DNA from: Rikenellaceae bacterium | Lineage (GTDB): Bacteria > Bacteroidota > Bacteroidia > Bacteroidales > Rikenellaceae | Assembly: GCA_015059905.1 (NCBI GenBank) | Contig: SUZN01000002.1 | Coordinates: 377,742-441,741, forward strand | Length of the DNA stretch: 64,000 bases | Reading direction: 5' to 3' | Shown: one piece after another, positions 14,892-24,800 of the stretch | How positions within the stretch are numbered: the stretch's first letter is position 1 | Layout: the number at the start of each line of letters is the position of its first letter | Translations under genes and position numbers: made by a program | Notes under the pieces: model-generated | What the model was told of the DNA's origin: nothing | Databases searched by the model: none | The model's input: the letters and a program-made list of their open reading frames with translations, nothing else

Positions 14892-16175
14892 CTACTTGCT
14901 GGTCATAATATTAAGGATAAGTTCGTCGGTGGAGTTCATACCCTCGCGACCAATGGCGGTGAGGTTGTGAATTGAACGATCGACATCCTCGTCAATGATG
15001 CCCTCCAACTTCGAGACACAGCGACCCTCCATAGCCATCATTGCCGAGAGCACCGCCGTAGAGACACCGCTCGCCAGCTTTAGCGCGCAACTTGGCTTCG
15101 CACCATCGCAAATCATACCCGTAAGGTTGGCAATCATATTCTTAACAGCAATAGCCACCTCGTCATAGCCGCCACCCATCAGGTAGGTAATACCGCAGCT
15201 TGAGCCCGAAGCAGCAACCACACATCCGCACAATGCCGACAGGCGACCTAGGCTCTGCTTGATATAGATAACCGTCAAGTGGCTCAACACCAGAGCTCGC
15301 ACCATCTGCTCGTGCGTAGCACCGCACTCCTCGCCATATACAACTACGGGCAGCGTAGCCGTAATACCCTGATTACCACTACCCGAGTTACTCATCACAG
15401 GCACCTTTGCGCCTCCCATACGGGCATCGCAAGCCGAGGCTGTATAGGACAGTATGCGCGAAAAGACGCTGTCGCCCATAATCTTAATCTCCTTCTCGCG
15501 GCGCAGCATCTTACCCAGGGCGTGACCATACTCGCCTGCAAAGGCACTCTCGGCTGCCGCCTTGTTCAGTCGCATAGACTCCTCGATAAACTCTATCTCC
15601 TCCAAAGGTGTTGTCATAGCGAAGTCATAGACACAACGCAGGTTGAGCGCTACCTCTTCGCCTCCCGCCTGCTCCGTCGCAGCGACCTGATTGTCACAGA
15701 GCACCTCCCCATCACGCTGGAGATAGACGAAATTGGTGTGACCACCAGAGATGATTGCCACAGCACGATGACCTGCCGCCACAGCCTCAATCTCGACATA
15801 TAGCTTCTCCGTGATACCCTTCTTAAGCTCAATCGAGATACGCTCCTCGTCGATATATTGCTTACCGCGCTCAACAGCCTCCGCATCGGCATCCTTCAGC
15901 ACCTCCAGCTCATACTCCGAGCGACCCACCAAAGCACCCAACGCAATAGCAATAGGCAGACCAATCATTCCCGTAGCAGGGATGCCCACGCCCATCGCAT
16001 TCTTCAAAATATTGGCACTCAAGCGCGCCGTAATCTTCTCGGGCGTTGAGCCCAGCAACTCTGTCGCACGAGCCACACACAACGACACAGCGACAGGCTC
16101 GGTGCAACCAATGGCAGGCACCACCTCGCGCTTAATCATCGCGATAATCGACTCACGGATATCTTTTGACAACAT
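14892..16175 (-). CDS. L-cysteine desulfidase-like protein (UPF0597 / CyuA family)
   Basis: A 427-residue cytoplasmic protein of the UPF0597 family, related to the alpha part of iron-sulfur L-serine dehydratases. Visible conserved parts are AIGCTEPVAVSL near the N-terminus, NSGSGNQGITATLP, CGCVVAASGSSCGITYLMGG and MICDGAKPSCALKLASG; the cysteines are the likely [4Fe-4S] ligands. Known members split L-cysteine into sulfide, ammonia and pyruvate. The start MLSKDIRES was chosen because the longer reading frame begins upstream of the promoter box. It is a single-gene unit. Confidence 0.85.
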   Translation of the reverse strand: MLSKDIRESIIAMIKREVVPAIGCTEPVAVSLCVARATELLGSTPEKITARLSANILKNAMGVGIPATGMIGLPIAIALGALVGRSEYELEVLKDADAEAVERGKQYIDEERISIELKKGITEKLYVEIEAVAAGHRAVAIISGGHTNFVYLQRDGEVLCDNQVAATEQAGGEEVALNLRCVYDFAMTTPLEEIEFIEESMRLNKAAAESAFAGEYGHALGKMLRREKEIKIMGDSVFSRILSYTASACDARMGGAKVPVMSNSGSGNQGITATLPVVVYGEECGATHEQMVRALVLSHLTVIYIKQSLGRLSALCGCVVAASGSSCGITYLMGGGYDEVAIAVKNMIANLTGMICDGAKPSCALKLASGVSTAVLSAMMAMEGRCVSKLEGIIDEDVDRSIHNLTAIGREGMNSTDELILNIMTSK

Positions 16176-16199
16176 AATCTTTTCGGTTTGTAATTTCGA

Positions 16200-16207
16200 C
16201 AAAGTTA
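16200..16207 (-). promoter_or_regulatory. -7 box for the desulfidase-like gene
   Basis: TAACTTTG on the minus strand, 24 bp upstream of the chosen start. It decides the start by excluding the earlier in-frame codon. Confidence 0.6.
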
Positions 16208-16263
16208 CAAACTCCAACCGAGAGAAACAATACTTATCATCAAAAGTTAGTCAGCGCAGAGCA

Positions 16264-16301
16264 AAAAAATTCCGTTGGCGGTCGCTCTACCACCAACGGA
16301 A
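16264..16301 (-). terminator. Terminator of the acyl-CoA synthetase gene
   Basis: Read on the minus strand, TTCCGTTGGTGGT pairs with ACCGCCAACGGAA (one G-U pair) and is followed by TTTTTTT. Confidence 0.85.
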
Positions 16302-16343
16302 CGGAATGGAATGTTACAGGAATATTTCTTATTACAGAAATTC

Positions 16344-18014
16344 TTATTTATAAAGGAAACGCTTGATTGACTGCTTGGGAGTGTGCTCGAAGCCCTGCTC
16401 GATAATCTCAATCTTAGCAATCTTGCTATATGCAGGCATCATCTTGTTGAGCTCGATGCGGTTCTGCTCCATCTGCTCCTTAAGCTCCTCGGTAACGCCC
16501 ACCTTCTGATCCTCGGCAGTCATAGCGACCAACGCAACCAACAGATGACCACGATCAACAATGAGCGACTCGCCAACGCGTGGCATAGAGTTGAGCTTGC
16601 TCTCAATCTCCTCGGGGTAGATATTCTGACCGTTAGGCGAGAGAATCATACACTTGCTACGACCCTTGATAAAGATATTGCCGTGTTTGTCGATAATACC
16701 CAAATCGCCCGTGCGGAGGTAACCATCCTCGGTAAATACAGCGTCGGTGGCCTCTGGGTTCTTGTAATAGCCCATCATCACATTGTCGCCTTTGACCTGA
16801 ATCTCGCCAACAGTCTTGCGAGGATTGTCAGAGTCAATGCGCACATCGATATTTGTCACAGCACGTCCGCAAGAGCCCAAACGGAATGTTTCCCAAGGAG
16901 AGTAACCGATAAGTGGAGCGCACTCAGTCATACCGTAACCCACTGTATAAGGCAACTTAATCTTACGCATAACCTCCTCGACAGGACGGCTGATAGCTGC
17001 GCCACCCACAACGATAGACTTGATATTGCCTCCGAAAACTGACAAAATCTGCTTACGCACCTTGGCATAAATCAACTTGTTCACACCAGGAATAGAGGTC
17101 AAAATCTTCAACGCTGGCTTTTCAAGGGTAGGCATAACCTTGTTCTTGAAAATCTTCTCAAGCACCAAAGGCACGGTAATCAACAGATATGGCTTAATAT
17201 CGCCCAACGCCTGCATCAAAAGGGTTGGTGTTGGGGTCTTGCCCAGGAAGAATACTCGCGCACCACCAAACAATGGATACAAGAACTCAAACGCCATACC
17301 ATACATATGTGCCATTGGGAGCATTGACATAATCTGGTCGCCCTTTTGCACAGGAATATTATTCAACGCAAACTCAATGTTTGATGAGAGGTTGCGCGAT
17401 GTGAGCATAACGCCCTTTGGGGAGCTTGTTGTACCAGATGTGTAGTTGATGATAGCCAAATCATCCAAATCGCCAATCTTATACTCGGTAATAGACTCCT
17501 TCATTGAGATTGTTACCTGCTTCTGCTCGGCAAGCAGATTCTTCACCTGCACGCCTTGCTCCTCGTCGGCTGCATAGAGCAACGTGAAATCCTCGATGTT
17601 GATAGCTGCGCGCAACGAAGGCATAACCTTTACATCCATCACTGCCCAGGTCTTGGCATCGGTAAAGAGGATAACGCTGTCGGAGTGAGCTGTGAGGTTA
17701 GCAATATCCGCAGGATTGAAATCGGCGAGGATAGGAACTGCTACCGCCTTATTTGTCACGATTGAGACAAAACTGATAGCCCAATGTGAACAGTTCTTTG
17801 CGGCTATGGCGATACGGTCGCCACTCTCAACCTTTAATACGTTGTAACAAGAGTGAAGTTTCGATATTTGTGTTGCGATTTCTCCAAATGTATATGTCGC
17901 ACCCTGGTAATCACTCAAAGCGGGAGAATTCCAATTCTCACGCACTGACTGCTGAAAAATTGATAGATAATGACGCATAAAATTTGAGCCTTTGCGGCTG
18001 ATGAAATACTCCAT
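16344..18014 (-). CDS. AMP-forming long-chain fatty acid-CoA ligase-like protein
   Basis: A 556-residue ANL-superfamily adenylating enzyme. It has the P-loop INYTSGTTSSPKGVML (near 190), the GYGMTECAP motif (near 355), YLRTGDLG (near 430) and the C-terminal KGRSKCMILSPNGQNIYPEEIE hinge region, with a late Lys in TPKQSIKRFLY. It activates carboxylic acids, most likely fatty acids, to acyl-AMP and then acyl-CoA. A later ATG (MRHYLSIFQQS, 12 codons downstream) is an equally good start. It is preceded and followed by terminators, so it is probably transcribed alone. Confidence 0.88.
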   Translation of the reverse strand: MEYFISRKGSNFMRHYLSIFQQSVRENWNSPALSDYQGATYTFGEIATQISKLHSCYNVLKVESGDRIAIAAKNCSHWAISFVSIVTNKAVAVPILADFNPADIANLTAHSDSVILFTDAKTWAVMDVKVMPSLRAAINIEDFTLLYAADEEQGVQVKNLLAEQKQVTISMKESITEYKIGDLDDLAIINYTSGTTSSPKGVMLTSRNLSSNIEFALNNIPVQKGDQIMSMLPMAHMYGMAFEFLYPLFGGARVFFLGKTPTPTLLMQALGDIKPYLLITVPLVLEKIFKNKVMPTLEKPALKILTSIPGVNKLIYAKVRKQILSVFGGNIKSIVVGGAAISRPVEEVMRKIKLPYTVGYGMTECAPLIGYSPWETFRLGSCGRAVTNIDVRIDSDNPRKTVGEIQVKGDNVMMGYYKNPEATDAVFTEDGYLRTGDLGIIDKHGNIFIKGRSKCMILSPNGQNIYPEEIESKLNSMPRVGESLIVDRGHLLVALVAMTAEDQKVGVTEELKEQMEQNRIELNKMMPAYSKIAKIEIIEQGFEHTPKQSIKRFLYK

Positions 18015-18131
18015 AAAAATAAATATAGTTTTATTGCTTTTGCAAATATCCGATATTTAGGTGGGATGAAAAAATTAAAGTGATATGGGACGAATTGGTG
18101 GGACGAAATGCTTATATGGGATAAAATAAAC

Positions 18132-18165
18132 AAAAACAGGGGCGAAATTTAGAATTTCACCCCTG
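18132..18165 (-). terminator. Terminator of the thioesterase-LytTR operon
   Basis: On the minus strand, CAGGGGTGAAATT pairs with AATTTCGCCCCTG (one mismatch-like G-U) and is followed by TTTTTG. Confidence 0.85.
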
Positions 18166-18194
18166 AATAAATTTCAACCCTTACGCATTTAACG

Positions 18195-19067
18195 CTATTT
18201 AGCACCTCCTGCAAGCCATTTGTTGATGCTCTCGACATAGGTCTTTGAGATTGGCACATCGGGCACACCCTCCATACCGAACTCAACGAATATACCCTCC
18301 TTTTCGCGGCGCATCACCTTAATCAAATCGAGGTTGATGATAAATGAACGGTGGCAACGCTGAATGTGGGTTGCCTCGAGCTGCTTCGCCACGCGAGTAA
18401 GCGTATTACGAACCAACACCTTCTTGGGAGCGTTGTTGTTGATATACCACACGCAAACGTAGTTATCAGCCGACTCAAGCAAAAGCAGATGTTCACGCCT
18501 AACCGAAAGACGCATTTCACCCTTCTCGTCGAAAATCTGCACATAGGCTGCCTGCAACGCGGTCTCATCCTCCGCCAGACGCTCACGTATATGACGCAAC
18601 TGTGCCACACGCTCCTGCCAAATGAAGTAGATGTAGCACATCACATAAGGGATGAGCAGGATAAGGATGGTTTTTATAAGCGAGTTGTAGAAGATTGTCG
18701 TAGCGCTCTTGGTTGTGTCGGTAAAGAGAGTAACAACGGTAAAGATAAACGCCATTATCAAAATCTCGCACGCCACCCAACCGATATAATGGATATAGGA
18801 GATTTCGCGCTTACGGGTATATACGCCCATAATCCAGCGACTTATAGCCACTACTGCCATTCCTACCAGGATGAAGCCCACCGTGATGAGCTGCACCAGC
18901 ACCTCGCGCGAGATGTTGAGCCAAGTCAAAAGACCCGTATCCTCGTCGATATGTTCGAAGTTGAACGGACGATAGATTGTAATGAAGAGCAACGCAAAGA
19001 TTGGGACAAAGACAATCATCGCAATCTGGTTTGACCTCTTATAAATAAATGAAGGAATTGGTGTCAT
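18195..19067 (-). CDS. Membrane-anchored LytTR transcription factor
   Basis: A 290-residue protein with four membrane segments in the first ~150 residues (starting IAMIVFVPIFALLFITIYRPF), a short charged helix, and a C-terminal LytTR DNA-binding domain (about 185-285) with LLLLESADNYVCVWY and IQRCHRSFIINLDLI. There is no receiver domain and no kinase beside it, so it is a one-component membrane-bound regulator. The start MTPIPSF was chosen because it follows the thioesterase stop by 16 bp; longer frames overlap that gene. It is cotranscribed with the acyl-ACP thioesterase, which suggests, without proof, a link to membrane lipid state. Confidence 0.85.
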   Translation of the reverse strand: MTPIPSFIYKRSNQIAMIVFVPIFALLFITIYRPFNFEHIDEDTGLLTWLNISREVLVQLITVGFILVGMAVVAISRWIMGVYTRKREISYIHYIGWVACEILIMAFIFTVVTLFTDTTKSATTIFYNSLIKTILILLIPYVMCYIYFIWQERVAQLRHIRERLAEDETALQAAYVQIFDEKGEMRLSVRREHLLLLESADNYVCVWYINNNAPKKVLVRNTLTRVAKQLEATHIQRCHRSFIINLDLIKVMRREKEGIFVEFGMEGVPDVPISKTYVESINKWLAGGAK

Positions 19068-19083
19068 AACAAACCTTTTTACC

Positions 19084-19809
19084 CTACTTAAATTCAAAAG
19101 CGAAACGACACAATGCATCGCCTGCTGAAGAAGTGAACTCATATGACTTTACGCCCTCGCCATCCTCGGTCTTGAGCAGCAGCGTGTCGCCATACAACGC
19201 CTCGCGCATAAAATTGACATCCATACGCCACGCCTCAAGACGCTCAGGCACCTCGATAGGCATAGTGTCGAAAATCAGGTCGATATATCGCATTGTATTC
19301 ATATGGCGATTGAAATCAATATCGCTATAAACAACCTTATGCTCCGCGATAGGCTCGCCCTTGATCGCTCCCAGGCGACGTGGACGCTCGCAAGGCGATG
19401 GACAATCGACAATCGTGCCGTCGTGTACCTTTGCCAATGTGTTCATATCAACAGGCATACGGGTATCGAAATCAAGCATACACCACTGCGACACAGCACG
19501 ACCGAACTCCACGCCCTCGGCATTGGTCAGGGTGAAGTTACGGGTTGATGAGAGGCGATTGTAGTCGCTGATCCAGGTGTGGATAGTGAACTCATCATAC
19601 TCCTTGGGCATATAATCAAGCTCGACACACATACGCGACAAGACCCAACCAAAGTTTTTACCCGCCAGAACATCTATACCAAAACCGCGATTATGAGCAT
19701 CCAAACCAGCTACATATAATATAATGTCGCACATTGACGATACCGAGGCACGCGACGTGAAATCGACATGCTGCGGTTCTACCTTGCATTTGAATACGCT
19801 TTTTTCCAT
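19084..19809 (-). CDS. Acyl-ACP thioesterase (FatA/FatB-like)
   Basis: A 241-residue double hot-dog thioesterase of the bacterial acyl-ACP thioesterase family. The N-terminal half carries FGWVLSRMCVELDYMP and WISDYNRLSSTRNFTL; the second half has YSDIDFNRHMNTMRYIDLI, matching the plant FatA/B catalytic region (Asn and His of N-x-H-x-N...). It releases free fatty acids from ACP. The start MEKSVFKCKV is the first ATG after the promoter box. It is the first gene of the operon with the LytTR regulator. Confidence 0.88.
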   Translation of the reverse strand: MEKSVFKCKVEPQHVDFTSRASVSSMCDIILYVAGLDAHNRGFGIDVLAGKNFGWVLSRMCVELDYMPKEYDEFTIHTWISDYNRLSSTRNFTLTNAEGVEFGRAVSQWCMLDFDTRMPVDMNTLAKVHDGTIVDCPSPCERPRRLGAIKGEPIAEHKVVYSDIDFNRHMNTMRYIDLIFDTMPIEVPERLEAWRMDVNFMREALYGDTLLLKTEDGEGVKSYEFTSSAGDALCRFAFEFK

Positions 19810-19830
19810 AATTTCATAATTGACTCTCGG

Positions 19831-19838
19831 CAAAGATA
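19831..19838 (-). promoter_or_regulatory. -7 box for the thioesterase operon
   Basis: TATCTTTG on the minus strand, 21 bp before the chosen start codon. Confidence 0.6.
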
Positions 19839-19893
19839 CAAAAAAAATTCTCTGCCGACAAAATAACCTACTCTTCTTTATTTACCCAAGGGG

Positions 19894-20562
19894 CTAACCG
19901 ATAAACATATCCAGTATCTTGTAGAGTGCTACGATATGGAACACATCACCCAGAAGAACAAAACCGTGAAAGATGGAGTGCATATAGCGGACTCTCTTCA
20001 GGCTATATAGCACCGCACCAACAATATAACTCACACCCTCGGCAACGACCCACAACACAACAGCAAGCCCTACACTCTCGTAAAAAGGCTTGAAAGCAAC
20101 CAATATCGAGAGTCCCATCAGCACATAACACGCCGTCTCAAGGAAGCTATAATTCTTCATTTTGCGGAAACTCAACGCTGTCCCCACAATGGCACTGAGC
20201 CACACAAAAGTAAATATTGCCCACGCCCAAACAATAGCCCCCGACGAGAGCATAGCGATGAGGGTTATGGGCGAGTAGCTACCTGCAATATGCCAATAGA
20301 TGGCTGCGTGGTCAAACTTCCTGAGCAGCGCTTTTCGCTCCACCTTTGAGGCGGGGCAGGCGTGATAGAGCGTGGAGGCGAGGTATGAGCATACTACGCC
20401 AAACATATAGAGCCACAGGCTAAAAACAGCTATCGCCGAGCCGCCAGAGTAGCCCCACACCAAGAAGAAAATGCAGACAACCAGACCCATCACAACGCCC
20501 ACGCCGTGCGATATGCTGTTGGTTATCTCCTCGCCAAGAGTATATTTCTTTATAAAGTTCAT
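19894..20562 (-). CDS. Hemolysin III family membrane protein (PAQR-like)
   Basis: A 222-residue integral membrane protein of the hemolysin III / PAQR family with seven predicted membrane segments. It shows the family's metal-site residues: the ITNSISHGVGVV start, STLYHA in the second segment, FDHAAIYWHIAGSYSP, and HSIFHGFVLLGDVFHIVAL at the C-terminal end. Relatives are zinc-dependent membrane hydrolases in animals; the bacterial role is unclear and cytolysis is doubtful. The start MNFIKKYTLGE is forced by a promoter box ending five bases upstream, which suggests a leaderless mRNA. Confidence 0.88.
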   Translation of the reverse strand: MNFIKKYTLGEEITNSISHGVGVVMGLVVCIFFLVWGYSGGSAIAVFSLWLYMFGVVCSYLASTLYHACPASKVERKALLRKFDHAAIYWHIAGSYSPITLIAMLSSGAIVWAWAIFTFVWLSAIVGTALSFRKMKNYSFLETACYVLMGLSILVAFKPFYESVGLAVVLWVVAEGVSYIVGAVLYSLKRVRYMHSIFHGFVLLGDVFHIVALYKILDMFIG

Positions 20563-20567
20563 AGGCG

Positions 20568-20575
20568 CAAAGGTA
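20568..20575 (-). promoter_or_regulatory. -7 box touching the hemolysin III start
   Basis: TACCTTTG on the minus strand ends five bases before the ATG; the first in-frame codons of the longer frame lie upstream of the box. Confidence 0.55.
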
Positions 20576-20734
20576 TATAAAAAATTTCTCTCTTTTGCCA
20601 TATTTTATTCCAAAAATGAACTGAAAATTTCCTTTTTTGATGGTTTTTATTTTTCGAATGCATTTCACCCACCAATTTGGGCGTTTCACCGCCTATTTTA
20701 TTGGTCAATTTTTCTTTATTTCTAATATTATTTG

Positions 20735-20742
20735 TAACTTTG
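20735..20742 (+). promoter_or_regulatory. -7 box for the RND efflux operon
   Basis: TAACTTTG lies 35 bp upstream of the adaptor start. No operator for a local repressor is recognisable. Confidence 0.55.
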
Positions 20743-20777
20743 GGGGATTATTTTTTGAAACAAAAAAAACTATACAT

Positions 20778-21854
20778 ATGAAAAAGAAATGGATTATTAC
20801 CGCTGTAATCATTGCAGTATTCTGCCTCGCCGCTGGAGCATACAAGTATTTCAAGGAAAATAAATCAAGCAGCGAAGGTGCAGAAATGGTAGCACAGAGT
20901 GCGCCAAAGAAGAATGTGTTGAACGTAAATGGTCTTATAATCAACCACCAGTCACTCACCGAAGATATCACAATGGTGGGTAACCTGTTACCTGACGAGG
21001 AGGTGGACCTTACATTCGAGACATCGGGTAAAATCATCGAGATTAACTTCCAGGAGGGTACGCGCGTGAAGAAGGGCGACCTGCTGGCAAAGGTAAACGA
21101 CAAGCCACTTCAGGCGCAGCTCTCGCGTTATGAGGCGCAGCTGAAGCTGGCGCAGGACCGCGTATTCCGTCAAAGCACACTGCTCGAGAAGGATGCGGTG
21201 AGTCAGGAGGCTTTTGAGCAGGCTCGCACCGAGCTGGCTATGCTCAACGCCGACATTGACATCGTGAAGCAGAATATCGCTCTTACGGAGCTTCGCGCAC
21301 CATTTGATGGTGTGATTGGTCTGCGTAATGTCAGTGAGGGTGCCTACGCATCACCAAGCGTGGTGGTAGCGAAACTCACAAAGATTTCTCCGCTGAAGAT
21401 TGATATGTATATCCCAGAGCGTTATGCTGATGATGTTAAGGTTGGAACACCTCTCACCTTTACGGTGGAGGGTCAGAATAACACCTATAAGGCTTCGGTA
21501 TATGCCAAGGAGTCGGAGGTGGATATGGAGACCCGCACACTTGCCGTGCGTGCCACCTACCCTAACGCCAACGGTCAGTTGATGCCTGGTCGTTTCATCA
21601 CAGCACAGATACGAATGAGCGATATTCCTCAAGCTATCGCCATCCCAACAGAGGCTATCGTGCCAGAGATGGGTGTGGATAAGGTTTATCTCTATCGTGG
21701 CGGCAAGGCTCACTCCGTAACGGTGAAGACAGGTTTGCGTACCGACGCACAGATTCACATCATCGAGGGTATCGAGCTTGGCGACACAATCATCACATCG
21801 GGTACTTTGCAGCTTCGCGAGGGCTTGGCTGTTGAGTTGGACGTTATTGAATAA
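20778..21854 (+). CDS. RND efflux periplasmic adaptor (membrane fusion protein)
   Basis: A 358-residue adaptor. It has an N-terminal anchor (KKKWIITAVIIAVFCLAAGAY), a lipoyl half-motif (VDLTFETSGKIIEINFQEGTRVKKGDLLAKV), a short helical hairpin (about 105-165), the second half-motif LRAPFDGVIGLRNVSEGAY, a beta-barrel domain and a membrane-proximal domain ending in DTIITSGTLQLREGLAVEL. It links the inner-membrane pump to TolC. The start is the ATG just before the anchor, since the longer frame lies upstream of the promoter box. It heads a three-gene efflux operon with only 17 bp to the pump gene. Confidence 0.93.
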   Translation: MKKKWIITAVIIAVFCLAAGAYKYFKENKSSSEGAEMVAQSAPKKNVLNVNGLIINHQSLTEDITMVGNLLPDEEVDLTFETSGKIIEINFQEGTRVKKGDLLAKVNDKPLQAQLSRYEAQLKLAQDRVFRQSTLLEKDAVSQEAFEQARTELAMLNADIDIVKQNIALTELRAPFDGVIGLRNVSEGAYASPSVVVAKLTKISPLKIDMYIPERYADDVKVGTPLTFTVEGQNNTYKASVYAKESEVDMETRTLAVRATYPNANGQLMPGRFITAQIRMSDIPQAIAIPTEAIVPEMGVDKVYLYRGGKAHSVTVKTGLRTDAQIHIIEGIELGDTIITSGTLQLREGLAVELDVIE

Positions 21855-21871
21855 AATTTAAGTTACGAGAT

Positions 21872-24800
21872 ATGAATATTTCCGAATTAAGCATACGCCG
21901 CCCCGTACTCGCCACCGTGCTGACGCTCATCATCGTAATCTTCGGTGTGATTGGCTACACGGCACTTGGTGTGAGAGAGTACCCCAGCGTCGATAACCCA
22001 ATCATCTCGGTGAGTTGTTCCTACCCTGGAGCAAATGCCGATGTTATTGAGAATCAGATTACAGAGCCTCTGGAACAGAATATCAACGGTATCCCAGGTA
22101 TCCGTTCGTTGTCGAGTGTCAGCTCGCAAGGCAGCAGCCGTATCACCGTTGAGTTTGAGCTCTCGGTAGATTTGGAGACCGCTGCTAATGACGTGCGTGA
22201 CAAGGTGTCGCGCGCACAGCGCTTCCTGCCACGCGACTGCGACCCTCCAACCGTATCGAAGGCAGATGCCGATGCGCAGCCAATCCTTATGCTGGCGGTG
22301 CAGAGCGACAAGCGCTCGTTGCTGGAGATTAGCGAGATTGCCGACCTTACAATCAAGGAGCAGTTGCAGACCATTAGCGATGTGAGTGCCGTGCAGATTT
22401 GGGGTGAGAAGCGTTACTCGATGCGTATATGGCTCGACCCTGCGAAGATGGCAGGTTATGGCATTACGCCTGTGGATGTAAAGACAGCTCTCGACAGAGA
22501 GAATGTGGAGCTTCCATCAGGCAGTATCGAGGGTAACACCACAGAGCTTACAATCCGTACTATGGGACTTATGCACACGGCGAAGGAGTTCAACGATTTG
22601 GTGGTGCGCGAGAGCGAGGACCGCATTATCCGCTTGAGCGACATCGGTCGTGCCGAGCTGGGTCCACAGGATACACGAAGCTATATGAAGATGAACGGTG
22701 TGCCTATGGTTGGTGTTGTTGTTATCCCACAGCCAGGTGCAAACCACATCGAGATTGCAGATGCGGTATATGAGCGTGTAAAGACTATGCAGAAGGATTT
22801 GCCAGATGATATTGTGCTGAACTACGGTTTCGATAACACACGCTTTATCCGCGCCTCAATCAACGAGGTAAAGCAGACCGTATATGAGGCGTTTATCCTG
22901 GTGGTGATTATCATCTTCCTCTTCCTGCGTAACTTCCGCGTGACGCTTATCCCTTGTATCGTCATCCCCGTATCGCTTATCGGTACATTCTTCCTGATGT
23001 ACCTGGCGGGCTTCTCTATCAACGTATTGTCGATGCTTGCGGTGGTATTGTCGGTGGGATTGGTTGTGGATGATGCCATCGTTATGACGGAAAACATCTA
23101 CATCCGAATAGAACGTGGTATGCGACCCTTCGATGCAGGTATCGAGGGAGCGAAGGAGATTTTCTTTGCCGTACTCTCGACTTCAATCACGCTGCTTGCC
23201 GTATTCTTCCCTATCGTCTTTATGGAGGGTATGACGGGTAAGCTCTTCATCGAGTTCAGTTTGGTGATTTCGGGCGCTGTGATTATCTCTACGTTTGCCG
23301 CGCTGACGGTAACACCTATGCTCGCATCGAAGATTTTGAAGAAGACCGAGAAACAAAATTGGTTTTACGAAAAGACAGAGCCTTTCTTCGTATGGCTCAA
23401 CAACTTTTACAGCTCTACTCTCGCATCATTCCTGAAGCGTCGTTGGCTGGCCATTCCGCTTGTAATCATTATGTTTGGCGTAATCGGCTGGTTGTGGAGC
23501 ACCATCCCTGCCGAGCTGGCTCCGCTGGAGGACCGTTCGCAGATTTCTATCAATACAATGGGTAAGGAGGGTGTGACGTATGAGTTTATGCGAGACTATA
23601 CCGAGTCTATCAACCAGAAGATTGATTCGCTCGTGCCAGAGTCGAAGTACGTGACGGCGCGTGTAAGTAGCGGACGTGGTAACATCCAGGTGGCGCTTAA
23701 CGACATCTCGACACGTGAGCGTTCACAGATGGAGATTGCCGAGAAGTTGTCGGCTGTTGTAAAGAAACACACCAAGGCGCGTGCCTTCGTGCAGCAGCAG
23801 AGTACGTTTGGTAACCGCCGAGGCGGCATGCCTGTGCAGTATGTGTTGCAGGCGATGACCATCGACCGACTGGAGGATGTGTTGCCTAAATTTATGGAGA
23901 AAGTCTATGAGAGCGACGTGTTGCAGATGGCGGATGTGAACCTAAAGTTCTCGAAGCCAGAGGCGCGCATCACAATTAACCGCGATAAATCGAATATGCT
24001 TGGTGTATCTACGCGCGACATCGCACAGACCTTGCAGTATGGATTGAGTGGTCAGCGTATGGGTTACTTCTATATGAATGGTAAGCAGTATGAGATTTTG
24101 GCGGAGATTAACCGTCAGCAGCGTAACAAGCCTGCCGACTTGAAGTCAATCTATCTGCGTAGCTCGTCGGGCGAGATGATACAGATGGATAACCTTGTGA
24201 CGGTGGAGGAGAATGTTGCCCCACCACAGCTCTACCACTACAACCGTTTCCTCTCGGCTACAATCTCGGCAGGTCTTGCCAAGGGCAGAACCATCGGCGA
24301 GGGTATCGAGGAGATGGACCGCATTGCGGCAGAGGTGCTGCCCGAGGATTTCCGCACAGCACTCTATGGCGACTCCAAAGAGTTTAAGGAGAGCTCATCG
24401 AGCCTGATGTTTGCCTTCCTGCTTGCCATCGTTCTGATTTACCTTATCCTCGCAGCGCAGTTCGAGAGTTTCAAGGACCCATTTGTGATTATGCTCACCG
24501 TACCGTTGGCTATCGCTGGTGCGCTGATATTTATGGCGCTCACAGGACAGACGATGAACATTTACAGCCAGATTGGTATCATTATGCTTATCGGTCTGGT
24601 GGCGAAGAATGGTATCCTCATCGTGGAGTTTGCCAACCAGAAGCAGGAGGCAGGCGAGAGTATGCGCTCGGCTATTGAGTCGGCATCATTGCAACGTATG
24701 CGACCAATCCTGATGACAAGCGCCTCGACAATCCTGGGTCTGCTGCCACTGACGATGGCAACGGGCGAGGGTGCCAATGGTCGTATCGCGATGGGTGTTG

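Noticed and set aside
19894..20562. Virulence haemolysin
   Set aside because: The hemolysin III name is historical; the sequence is a PAQR-type seven-helix membrane protein found in harmless bacteria too.
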